Assembly (NCBI GenBank): GCA_018806915.1
Contig: JAGKQI010000083.1
Coordinates: 496,001 to 560,000 of the forward strand
Reading direction: 5' to 3'
Length of the DNA stretch: 64,000 nucleotides
DNA from: Phytophthora colocasiae
Lineage: Eukaryota > Oomycota > Peronosporomycetes > Peronosporales > Peronosporaceae
Shown here one piece after another: positions 8,401-17,886 of the stretch; position 1 is the stretch's first letter, and each line of letters begins with the position of its first letter. Below the pieces are notes generated by a model that worked only from the letters and a program-made list of their open reading frames with translations, was not told where the DNA came from and searched no databases. The translations under genes and the position numbers were made by a program.

Positions 8401-10875
8401 TCAAGCGGAGGTCAGATACGCCGCCGCTTTGTTGATGACTGCAGCGACATCGTCCACGTGGGCTTGGATCGCAGCATTGTCGTCCTCGAACACGATGCAG
8501 TCTGAAAGACCTGGGAACGCAGCTCCCTTGTAGCCCTCGTAAAAGCCTGGGCCGAAGATCATGTGCTTGAACCACGGGCGGTGAGGAAGTCCAGCGTCGG
8601 AGATCAAGTAGCGCTCCAGATTCACAAGTTTCTCGTTCCAAGCTTGACGCTCCGCCTCAGCCTTGCGCACTTCTTTCTTCTTCTTGGGGTGGGTCTTTTC
8701 ACTAAACTCAGCGACGCGAGCTTGGAAAACTTCAGCGTTACCACTGAACTTGTCAATCGCTTCATGTAGCTCTGCGTAGTCAACGGTGCGACCCATTTCG
8801 CTCGAGATCTTTTCGTACCCGGCTAGATCTTCCTTCATCACGAGACCGTAAGTAGAAAAGTCGAACGGGACGATAGTGTTATCCACCAACCGAAGCGTAA
8901 TGAGACCCCACCACTTAGCCATCGTAGTGTGTGTTGCGTAGTGCGGATCGCCCACCGTCTCCATGTACGGGATACTGTCCATGGTGCTGTGATACGTGCC
9001 GTACATCGCAGTTCCAACAGTGTAACCCAGATTGGCAGAGATAATCCCCAGGTGCTGGTAGAAGGCCGTAAAATCCGTACCGGAGCCCAAAAACTGGATC
9101 AAGTGGTCCGGAGCGAGAGTTCCATCGTCAACACCAGCGGCGAGACTCGATCGTCGGATAGCGGTCTGACTTACCCATTGTTCATACAAACTCTCTGTCA
9201 CTTCCACGCCGTGGAATGGGTTACCAGGAATGAGTTGAGCTGTTTCCTGAAGGAATTTCGCGATAGAAGGAGTGCCACCAGAGCTCACGAACGGACCCAC
9301 GACGTTGTCCACGTTGACGTAAGCCACTGCTTGTTTCTTCAACAACTCCGCGTGATCCTCAGCGAACTCGGTACTGCCAAGCAAGCCCAGCTCTTCGCCG
9401 TCCCATGAAGCGATGACAAGAGTGCGACGCGGCTTCCACCCTTCCTTCAGCAGGTCACCCAAGCCCCGAGCAATCTCCAGCATGACAGCAGATGCACTAG
9501 ATGGGTCCACAGCACCACACACCCAAGCATCGCGGTGGTTGCCGATTATAACCATCTGATCGGCCTCTTCTGTACCTTCGATTGTGCCGATAACGTCCCA
9601 GATCGGGCCGATGCTGTTATCCATCTCCACATCCAAATTCAGGACGGTATCTTCATCGTCACCGACAAAATAGCCTCCATTCTCAAGCTTAAGAGCACCT
9701 TGCCAAGCCTCAGGAGCCTTCTTACCTCCCAATGACTCGAGGATGTAGCGGGCCTGGCCGTAAGAAAGCGGGAGGGCTGGAATATGAGGGATCGTCTTGC
9801 ACTCTTCCTTGCTGAGATATGGCTCGCCAGGTAGCGAAGGAAAGCCCGGAGTAAGCGGGTCCCCACCATAGACGGAGTTGTATTGCACCGATCCACGCTG
9901 GAACGATCCCTCCGGTCTCCACGGTCCTTCCGGGTAGACTGGACCTTGAGAGTATCCGTCATCCAGTGGATCAGAGTAAATCAGTACACCCACCATACCA
10001 TGTTGCTCTGCCAGCATCACTTTGAGTCCACGGAAGTTGCCTCCGTACCTCACAAGAGCGATTTTCCCTTCCAAAGTAACATTGTTGTCCTTCAACCACT
10101 GGAAATCCACGGGTCTAGCGTAGTTCACGTACACCACCGACGCTGTGACGTTGCCAGAGTCCGAATATCCAAGATATGGAGGCAAGGCGTCCTCGTTGGT
10201 CGTACACGAGTCTCCCGGCACAGAATCTTCGGTCAAATTCAACTGTCTGACTGCTTCCGGAGGCGACACAATACTCAACTTGCGATGAATTGGCAGTGAC
10301 AATAGCGGATAATACTCCACAATCTCAGCTTTAATACCGAAAGACTCGAACTGCTCAGCTGTGAACAGCGCCGTCTTGTAGTCCTGGTGACTTCCTGCCG
10401 GGTGAGGGACGCTGGCATAAGCTCCATGAAATTTCCGGATCTCAGTCGTGTCCACTGCGTTCAAGAATTTGGCTTCCAGCTTGGAGAGACCATCACTCTC
10501 GTCGTCGTCCTCTTCGTTCTTGTGCTTGTGACTGAGTGCAATAGTGTCTTGAACGTGTTCCACCTGATTCTGAGTCTTCTGGACAACTTCAGGAGATGGT
10601 AAAGGGCTCGTTGAGCTTGTTACGTTCTCTTCTCGCCCACTGGTAGGTTCATAATGGCTCTGTAGCAACATATAGCTCGCTAGAACGAGAAATAGCGTCG
10701 CAAAGCCAATAGAACGCCATAACTTCGACGAACCACGCGGTCTCTCGTCAATATCAGGAACTACACGGCCGTGAAAAGTACCGTAAACCTCAGACACGTT
10801 CTCCATTGACTCCTGAACCTCGTAGTCGCCACGGTTCGACGGGGAATTCGCTAGTGGCGTCGTCAGAGGCATCAT
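8401..10875 (-). CDS. M28 family peptidase, transferrin receptor / glutamate carboxypeptidase II type
   Basis: The protein is 824 residues and intron-free. The first true ATG is at 10875; a GTG 18 bases upstream is not a plausible start. A cytosolic N-terminus and one membrane anchor (about residues 52-72) predict a type II membrane protein. It has a protease-associated domain followed by an M28B catalytic domain and a helical dimerisation domain. All zinc and catalytic residues expected for glutamate carboxypeptidase II are present: His447 and Asp457 in NHRDAWVCGAVDP, Glu494-Glu495 in SWDGEE, Asp523 in NVD and His629 in TYHS. It is probably an active metallo-exopeptidase facing outside or into the secretory lumen. 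Paralogues lie at 14347-16620 and 25960-28242. The substrate is unknown. Confidence 0.92.
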   Translation of the reverse strand: MMPLTTPLANSPSNRGDYEVQESMENVSEVYGTFHGRVVPDIDERPRGSSKLWRSIGFATLFLVLASYMLLQSHYEPTSGREENVTSSTSPLPSPEVVQKTQNQVEHVQDTIALSHKHKNEEDDDESDGLSKLEAKFLNAVDTTEIRKFHGAYASVPHPAGSHQDYKTALFTAEQFESFGIKAEIVEYYPLLSLPIHRKLSIVSPPEAVRQLNLTEDSVPGDSCTTNEDALPPYLGYSDSGNVTASVVYVNYARPVDFQWLKDNNVTLEGKIALVRYGGNFRGLKVMLAEQHGMVGVLIYSDPLDDGYSQGPVYPEGPWRPEGSFQRGSVQYNSVYGGDPLTPGFPSLPGEPYLSKEECKTIPHIPALPLSYGQARYILESLGGKKAPEAWQGALKLENGGYFVGDDEDTVLNLDVEMDNSIGPIWDVIGTIEGTEEADQMVIIGNHRDAWVCGAVDPSSASAVMLEIARGLGDLLKEGWKPRRTLVIASWDGEELGLLGSTEFAEDHAELLKKQAVAYVNVDNVVGPFVSSGGTPSIAKFLQETAQLIPGNPFHGVEVTESLYEQWVSQTAIRRSSLAAGVDDGTLAPDHLIQFLGSGTDFTAFYQHLGIISANLGYTVGTAMYGTYHSTMDSIPYMETVGDPHYATHTTMAKWWGLITLRLVDNTIVPFDFSTYGLVMKEDLAGYEKISSEMGRTVDYAELHEAIDKFSGNAEVFQARVAEFSEKTHPKKKKEVRKAEAERQAWNEKLVNLERYLISDAGLPHRPWFKHMIFGPGFYEGYKGAAFPGLSDCIVFEDDNAAIQAHVDDVAAVINKAAAYLTSA

Positions 10876-11152
10876 GGCCGACTGTTCCTTCACTCCCCTT
10901 TACCGACTGTACACTCATATCGGTTCGGGGCAATTGTTTCAAAGCCATTTGATTGGCTAATAATAATCTGATTCTCATGTGGTTTACAAAACAAAATGAG
11001 GTTTGAAACATAAGATTATGTTTCATACACCAACTTGAGGTTGTGTACATTTTTGCGTCAACCATTTTTGAAGTCGACCTACTTGCGCATCATTCGGTGA
11101 ATTGATCTCCTCTTCCTAAGCGCATTTTACCCATTAAAGAAGGTTTTTTAGC

Positions 11153-12233
11153 ATGTCGGTGAGGGACGAATTGGTGCAACAAGGCGTGCGGTTTCTGCAG
11201 CATCCGAAGGTGCAGGATACGCCGCTGTCTGAGCGTCTACAGTTCCTGGAGAAGAAGGGACTGACACCCAAGGAGATCGCGGCTGCTTTGAAGCTCAACG
11301 ACGAGAAGAACGCGGCACGCGCAGCTCAAGCTGTTGCTTCTGTGGTAAATGACCCATTAATTGCTGATTATTTGGTTTTACAGTTATTTTGTCTAACAAT
11401 TTATTGTTATTTGTTGTGTCAAATAGACGAGTGGGAAGAGTGGAGAGAGACTGCAAGGTCGCGTGGGTGTCGTGGTGGGTGGAAACGTGGGTTTGGGTCA
11501 ACTCATTGCAGTTAAGTTGGCCAAGGAAGGAGCGAAGCTAGCTATCATTGGAAGTAAAGGTGCAGATGCACTTAATTCTCCCCAGACGAAAGGTGTGGAG
11601 GCTCAGATTCAAGAGCTTGAAGGGGTTTCTCCTGCGAAGATTTATGAAGGAGATCTGCAGAGCTGGGGCTTCGTTGACGTCACGTACGCTGCTATTGCCA
11701 AGGACTTTGGACGCATTGACTTTGTGGTCAACTGCATTCCAGCACCGAAAGACAGTGGAGTGAAGCCCACAGCTCTCGTGGACGTGGATGCTAAAGCGTG
11801 GGATGAAGCCATGGGAGTCTCCGCTAAATCTGTTTTCCTAAGCTGCAAGCGAGCCGTGCAGCAGATGCTGACACAGGACAATGGAGCTGTTCGTGGACGT
11901 ATTGTGAACATCTCGTCATTGTACGGAATGGTGGCGCGCAAGGGCCACTTCACATTTGGAGTGGGGAAAGCTGCTATCGTGCAACTCACACGCCAAATCG
12001 CAGCGGAGTACGCAGCTAGTGGAATTGTTTGCAACGCTGTAGCTCCAGGTTTCATTGATGATTCCATCAGTCGTGACGATTGTCTTGCACCAGCTTCTAA
12101 CAACCGGATTCCAGCGGAAGAACCTGGCAAGGCCATGGATGTGGCTAACGCTGTGACTTTCCTCGTGTCGGACGATGCCCGTTATGTGCACGGAGTCAAC
12201 CTGTTGGTAGACGGAGGCTACATGGCGTGTTAA
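11153..12233 (+). CDS. Pex14 N-terminal domain fused to a short-chain dehydrogenase/reductase
   Basis: The model has two exons, 11153-11344 and 11427-12233, with an 82-base GT-AG intron in phase 0, giving 332 residues. A nearer AG at 11383 would not restore the reductase frame. Residues 4-45 match the conserved Pex14 N-terminal fold (VRFLQHPKVQDTPLSE, then FLEKKGLTPKEI), which in Pex14 binds the import receptor Pex5. From residue 75 a Rossmann fold starts with GGNVGLG (82-88). NISS (225-228) supplies the usual serine and Lys245 is present, but the catalytic tyrosine position (241) is Phe. DECR-type peroxisomal dienoyl-CoA reductases also depart from Tyr-x3-Lys, so this may be a peroxisome-bound reductase. 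There is no C-terminal SKL signal. It converges with the TIM22-like gene, with 89 bases between the two stops. Confidence 0.85.
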
Positions 12234-12322
12234 GAATTCGCTTCTAATTCTCCTCGAGACAATAAACTCATCGTTGTTCTGTGTGTTGTGTGTGTATTAT
12301 CACGAGAATTCTTTGATCCCGC

Positions 12323-13089
12323 CTAAAATTTGCCGCCCGTGAAGACATTGATCGCGTACGAGAAGGCAGCAAAACCTGCACATCCAAGACATTGCGCCTG
12401 GAAACCTTGTCCTGCTGCAAGTGCCGCTCCCGTCGCACAACCTGCCACCAGTTCGTTTCCCACATCATGTCGGCCACGAACCTTCTCAGACGCGCACTCA
12501 AGACCTGAGAACATGGCGGAAATAACGAGGAAGTTGTTGCCCCAGTAGCGACATTTACCCGCTGTAACACGCCAAGACCCTGCCATCTACAAAAAAAATG
12601 GTTTCAACATCAATTTTTCAATAAAAAACAAATAGTTAAAAACAATGAACTTGTACCGATTCACGCCATGGGACTTTAGGTAGCTCCCTCTGTCCAGGAA
12701 GAGGTACAGGCGGTGTAATCCCTTCATAACTGCCCAACACCAATCCGAAGACATTGCCCATAACATATCCTACATAGCAGATAAATGTCAGTTATAACTC
12801 TATTTAACCCATGCAAGTATCAGATAACTAGAAAATACAAACCCATAGCTGCTGAGAGGAAGAATTTGCCAGCACAGGACTCCGTAATAGGGTTCGGCTG
12901 CTGCCACTGCAGGATCTGAGGCGGATACGCAGGCAGAAACGGGTGGATACCCACAGTGTCGTGCAGCAGGTGCATTTTGAGAAAACTACGAGGGAACAGG
13001 AACGGATTAGGCGGCGTCTCCTTGCTCAGGTCCTCCACGTGGACGCCAAGTCGCGCGTTGGCATCGTCCGCTCCATTGGCAGACGCCAT
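12323..13089 (-). CDS. Tim17/Tim22/Tim23 family import channel, probably TIM22
   Basis: I infer three exons: 13089-12843, 12769-12657 and 12586-12323. All have GT-AG borders and the frame is maintained, giving 207 residues. The last exon carries the family signature ECASEKVRGRHDVGNELVAG followed by CATGAALAAG. That corresponds to the conserved segment between membrane helices two and three of Tim22. An N-terminal acidic tail and four hydrophobic segments fit Tim22, the pore of the carrier translocase of the mitochondrial inner membrane, better than the shorter Tim17. Paired cysteines typical of Tim22 are visible around residues 185-188. The second exon is short and could have been missed without similarity to the family. 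Confidence 0.87.
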
Positions 13090-13421
13090 CGTCTATTGCT
13101 GAGGCTGTTACATGTAATAACAAGGTACACAACTGCTACGTAAATATGTGTAGTCCACATAATTAGTTGGACTAATCAGAAGAGATTGCATGTTGAAGTG
13201 AACAGCCAATGACAAGCGTTGAACCTTATCCAACAGGTTACGGGCAACTTCAGTGTCTATTGCAATTGTTACGCCATTGCAATCGCTGCTGTCGATACGA
13301 CAGGTGACGGTGGTATTAGATCTCTATGGCTCTATAGTCGGCTGCTCCAATGCTGTATGATGTGGAGCTGTAAAGATGTCCAGGAGTCATTTCCTCTTTT
13401 TCCTGCCAAGTGACATCCAAG

Positions 13422-14069
13422 ATGAACTTCTCCGTATCATACTGTGGCCTCCTCTCGCTGCTTCTGGCTCAACAGATCGATGCAAACAGCGAATGCTCTG
13501 ATGTCCACGTGGTTTTCGCTCGCGGTAGCACCGAACTGCCTGGCCTCGGGATCTGTGGTGAGCCTTTCGTGACCAGTCTCACGTCCAACCTCAACGGATT
13601 CAGTGTATCCTCATATGCAGTTGACTACGAGGCATCTGCGACTCAATTGAGCGCTGGACCAGGAGCCACCGACATGACCAACCACGTTGTGGCGGTTGCG
13701 AATCAATGTCCTACCACAGCTTTCGTACTGGGCGGATACTCTCAAGGCGCCAGTGTCACCGACATCGCGATTGGAATCGACACGGTTCTTGGGCAAGGCG
13801 AGACCATTCCGGAAGCTTTAGCACCGCGAATTAAGGCTGTTGTGACATTCGGCAACCCTTTGTTCCTCTTCGGCGAAACTATCGAGAGTTCCAGTCAGCT
13901 CTACAGATCCAAAGCGGTGGAATTCTGTGAAGACGGTGATCCGGTTTGCGGAAACGGTATCAATCCGCTGGCCCACATCATGTATCCGTCAGACGGCAGC
14001 GTCACCTCGGCAGCCGAGAAAGCTGCAGCGTTAGTGAATAATCAAACTCCTCAATTGCGCGGGTCTTAA
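13422..14069 (+). CDS. Secreted cutinase
   Basis: The protein is 215 residues with a signal peptide (about 1-18). I used the ATG at 13422; the frame extends four codons upstream only from a GTG. It carries the cutinase GYSQG nucleophile elbow with Ser107, and the Asp173 (GDPVC) and His185 (AHIMYP) that complete the catalytic triad. The family hydrolyses ester bonds in plant cutin and serves penetration or nutrition in plant pathogens. Cysteines near the N-terminus and around the triad fit the two usual disulfides. A paralogue of the same length is on the minus strand at 41829-42476. Confidence 0.93.
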   Translation: MNFSVSYCGLLSLLLAQQIDANSECSDVHVVFARGSTELPGLGICGEPFVTSLTSNLNGFSVSSYAVDYEASATQLSAGPGATDMTNHVVAVANQCPTTAFVLGGYSQGASVTDIAIGIDTVLGQGETIPEALAPRIKAVVTFGNPLFLFGETIESSSQLYRSKAVEFCEDGDPVCGNGINPLAHIMYPSDGSVTSAAEKAAALVNNQTPQLRGS

Positions 14070-14346
14070 GTTTGGACTCCTAACTGTAGTGATAGTGAAT
14101 GTGATGTTGTGCGAGTTCTCCAATTACCTTCTCGTCGTTCTTCTCGTCATCACCAACCAATTGACGTTCGACTAAACAAGACTCCAATGCCAAACACTCA
14201 TCCAAATGACTCGTGTGTTTGACGACTGGTGTGATGTGTGTACATATGTACCTTGCCATTGTTTGCCCATCAATAGCGAACGTGCGTCAAGGAAGCCAAG
14301 CTCACTCTTCAATCAGTTCTTCAAGCTCGACATCATTCGGTCCCCG

Positions 14347-16620
14347 ATGTCGTTCACTCCGTTGACGACGTACGGCACGTCACCTGATGGTCAAGAATCA
14401 CCCGTTCCAGTCAACGTCGCGACTACTGAGGCTCCAACAAGACATTTCGGTGATGCAGTTCGAGTCGCCGGGTTCGTTGGAGCCTTGGTCTTCATCGGTA
14501 GTTACCTGTTCATGCTTCAAACTGGGACACCGAGTACAATTGAGACCGGAACAACCGCTTCATTATCGAAGACGGAGGTTCCGGCATTAAATTCCGTTGA
14601 AAAAGCGTTTGTGGACGGTGTAGAACCTACGAAACTCCAAGAGTTTCTACATGCATATGCCAGTGTACCACACACATGCGGTACCGAACAAGACTATGAG
14701 ACAGCGTTGTACACTGCAGAGAAATGGGAATCGTACGGGCTGGAAGCGGAGATCGTAGAGTACTACACTCTACTCAGCTACCCAGTGCATCGTCGTCTGG
14801 CCATTGTATCACCCGAACAAAGTGTTCAAGAGTTGAATCTAACCGAGGGATCGGTAGTTGACGATTCCTGTACTACCGACCCTACCGCTCTACCGCCGTT
14901 CCTCGCGTATTCAGCAACTGGGAACGTCACCGCGTCGGTTGTGTACGCGAACTTCGGTACACAGCAGGATTTCGAGTGGCTTGCCAGCAATAACGTCACT
15001 CTCAAGGGGAAGATCGCTTTGGTACGTTATGGTACCAATATGCGTGGACTCAAAGTGATGGCGGCTGAAAAGTACGATATGGCTGGTGTACTGATCTACT
15101 CGGACCCGAACGAAGACGGATTTACACGTGGACCGGTGTATCCGGAAGGATTCTACCGTCCCGAAGACTCCTTCCAGTGTGGTTCGGTAAACTACATCCC
15201 GTTCTACTCCGGTGATCCCATGACTCCAGGTTGGGCTTCGGTTGAAGGTGCTTCCCGTCTTACATACCAAGAAGTGACCAACATCCCTCGAGTCCCGGTA
15301 CTACCACTGTCGTACGGTCAAGCTCGTCGTATCCTTAATGCTCTGGGTGGACAAGAGGCCCAAGCAGCTTGGCAAGGAGGTCTTCCGCTTAAGTACAAGC
15401 TGGGAGATGATGGCTCATTAGTGCTGAACCTGGACGTGGTCATGGACAACCACGTCGGTACCATTTGGGACGTAATCGGTACGATCAAAGGGTCCGAAGA
15501 ACCGGACAAACGCGTGATTTTAGGCAACCATCGGGACGCGTGGGTGTGCGGTGCAGTAGATCCCAGTAGTGGTTCAGCTACACTCATGGAAATCGCTCGT
15601 GGACTTGGAGATCTACTTGAAACTGGGTGGAGACCTCGACGTACGATTGTTTTGGGCTCTTGGGATGGAGAGGAGTACGCTCTGCTAGGTAGTACCGAGT
15701 GGGTCGAAGACAACGCCAAGCAGCTGAGGGAAGAAGCTGTGGCGTATTTGAACGTGGATCTACTTGTTGGGCCGCTAGTAAGTGCCAGTTCAGCTCCTTC
15801 CATCGCGAAATTCGTCCAAGACACAGCCAGTCTCTTACCAGCCAACCCGTTCTACGGTAACAGTGAGCTTGGTAGTGCGTCGAGTCTGTTGGACCAGTGG
15901 ACGAAGCAGATGGAAGAATCCCGTTCTACCCCTGGTGGCTTACCTGCTCCTGGATCCAAAACGGACCTGACATTGGCTCCCGACCACCTCATCAACTTCA
16001 TGGGCTCAGGCTCAGATTTCACTCCGTTCTACCAGCACTTAAGCGTAATCTCCGTCAACCTGGCGTTCGGCCTTACATACGCTTCGTACGGCACGTACCA
16101 TAGCTCCATGGATAGTCTGCACTACATGGAGACGGTGGGAGATCCGCACTACGCCTCTCACGCCAGTATGGCCAAATGGTGGGGACTACTGGCCTTACGG
16201 CTAGCTAATGACTTGGTGATCCCCTTCGACTTCTCGTCATACGCTCTTGTCATGCATGACGGACTTCAACATCTCGAGCAGCGCTTTACGGATACTGGAT
16301 TGGTCGTTAACGTGGCGGAATTGTACACTGCTATCGAGAACTTGGGGGTTAATGCCGATTCTTTTCAATCTGCTTCTCGAAAGCATTCACCCGCTACCGA
16401 CGTGTCAGCTCTCCGCTTGTGGAATGACGAAGGTATTCAGTTGGAGCGTCACTTGTCCCTTGAGCGACGCCCTGCCGCACTGTCCGTGGTACAAGCATCG
16501 GACTGGGTTTCTATGAGGGCTACACTGGAACCGCTTTCCCCTGCGACGATGCTGCCACGATCCAAGTTCACGTTGACGAGGTCACCCACGTGGTCAACTC
16601 CGCGGCCGATTATTTCGTGA
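14347..16620 (+). pseudogene. M28 peptidase paralogue with frameshifted C-terminus
   Basis: This is the second copy of the transferrin receptor/glutamate carboxypeptidase II group. I chose the ATG at 14347 (MSFTPLTTYG) over the earlier in-frame ATG at 14206. The membrane anchor, protease-associated domain and catalytic domain are intact, with His395, Asp405, Glu442-Glu443, Asp471 and His585. Near 16470-16510 the frame slips twice. The conserved LPH-PWYKH block continues in one alternative phase, and the GFYEGY block plus the final helix in another, ending at a stop at 16623-16625. The encoded dimerisation domain is therefore scrambled over its last 50 or so residues. Either this is a young pseudogene or there are sequencing errors in this spot. 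Confidence 0.8.
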
Positions 16621-17422
16621 ACTAGCGTGTTTTTCAGGACTAAGTTACATTTAGCGCTAAGGTTCTCTTCTTTGCGGCTATCTCTTCGTGCATCGGATCA
16701 ATCGATATGTCTCGTCTGACTAATCCGATCGAGGTTGAATTCGTTTCGATCTTATTCGATTGAATCCGATTGATCGATCGATCGGATCCAATCAAAAATG
16801 TATAAAATTCTAGGAGAAACACAAAAAATGATATAGACCCTAGTGTTGGGATTCACAAGAAATACGTTCTTGTAGGTATAGAGTCTACCCAATGACATTT
16901 AGAACCTTTACGATTCTATGAAGCGATTAAGACATTCTGCATTAAATATTTGAGGTCATATTGTCGTTGTTGTTCGTCTCCAGGATGAGTTTTTTTGCAG
17001 CAGGAGTCCTAGCAAGAAGGTTTCTGTTAGGAAGTGTTTTTCGTAGGAGCCTAAGGCAGAAGAAAGTGACGAATTTTATTGTGTGTGGCTCTACGCTACC
17101 CGTCGGGACGCCGTCATGAAATCGTCAGCAGACGCACCTTCCGTATATTCAATGCAGCATCTCGCTTTTCGCGGAATACCAGCAATAGAGACTCCCGGAA
17201 CACATCCGAAAACTACGCCACCGATTACGCCTGCGGCTAGCCCACTGCAGACTCCGGCGGAAAATTAATGAGCATATATCCAACAGCGTCGGCGACACGC
17301 CTGCAACGCTGTAGCCAAGTCGTACCAGCACTTCTGCCTGCTTGTTGTTGAGCACCACCCAGCTCATCGATGTGCCCGGGAACTTCCACGTCCCGTTGTG
17401 AAGCTGTCCATGGCGAGCCGAA

Positions 17423-17475
17423 CATGTACAAGTCGCTCATCAAGAGTCTTGATTGGCGACTTGTACATGTACTTG
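17423..17475. repeat. Near-perfect hairpin
   Basis: CATGTACAAGTCG is followed about 20 bases later by its complement CGACTTGTACATG, and the loop region is itself partly palindromic (TCAAGAGTCTTGA). It lies in the non-coding stretch before the hAT gene and could be a terminator-like or mobile-element remnant. Confidence 0.5.
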
Positions 17476-17709
17476 ATTCAAGATCATTGCCGCGCTGTCC
17501 GTCGTGGTACGCCCCACCGCTTACCACTTCACCCGAACTACCCGCTCCACGAAGCTCAAGTCCAAGTGTGATACCTCTCCCTGGCAGTGTCTACCAGCAC
17601 ATCACGGCATTGGCTCGCCACTTCTGGGACCGAACTTTCCTTCGTTGAGGTAGGAATTTTGCGCCATGATCTGTGTGTGATTGAAGTTTTTATACTTGGA
17701 ATTTGTATG

Positions 17710-17765
17710 GGTTGATTCGATCCAATCGATCCGATCGGATCCGATCGGATCGGATCGGATCGGTA
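17710..17765. repeat. GATCGGATC-type simple repeat
   Basis: This is a run of overlapping GATCC/GATCGGATC units. Related, more degenerate runs occur at about 16690-16795 and 22672-22775. The runs near 17.7 and 22.7 kb both lie close to transposon genes, so they may be subterminal repeats of a transposon family. Confidence 0.6.
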
Positions 17766-17886
17766 GTTGCACCTGCACCAAATTCCTCCGTGGGACAGAC
17801 TAAGGCTGCACGCCGAACGGTAATGAGCTGACTTCACTTCTCTACTTTGGCTTTACTACGTAGGCAAGATACCACAAGTAGAATCA

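Larger units (their letters stand above)
16621..17886. other. Non-coding stretch upstream of the hAT transposase
   Basis: No confident gene is present. It holds two patches of degenerate GATC/CGATCGG sequence (about 16690-16795 and 17710-17765) and a hairpin (17423-17475). A minus-strand run near 17160-17260 encodes a glycine-rich hydrophobic peptide (GVIGGVVFGC) that could be a relic exon, but I could not extend it into a gene. The sequence closest to the transposase start is presumably its 5' leader and terminal repeat; I could not define the ends. Confidence 0.45.

Noticed and set aside
11345..11515. Unspliced readthrough of the Pex14-like exon
   Set aside because: It ends in unrelated sequence after 120 codons, whereas the GT-AG splice restores the reductase frame exactly.
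14206..14346. N-terminal extension of the second M28 gene
   Set aside because: The ATG at 14347 aligns with the short cytosolic tails of the paralogues; the extension has no counterpart.
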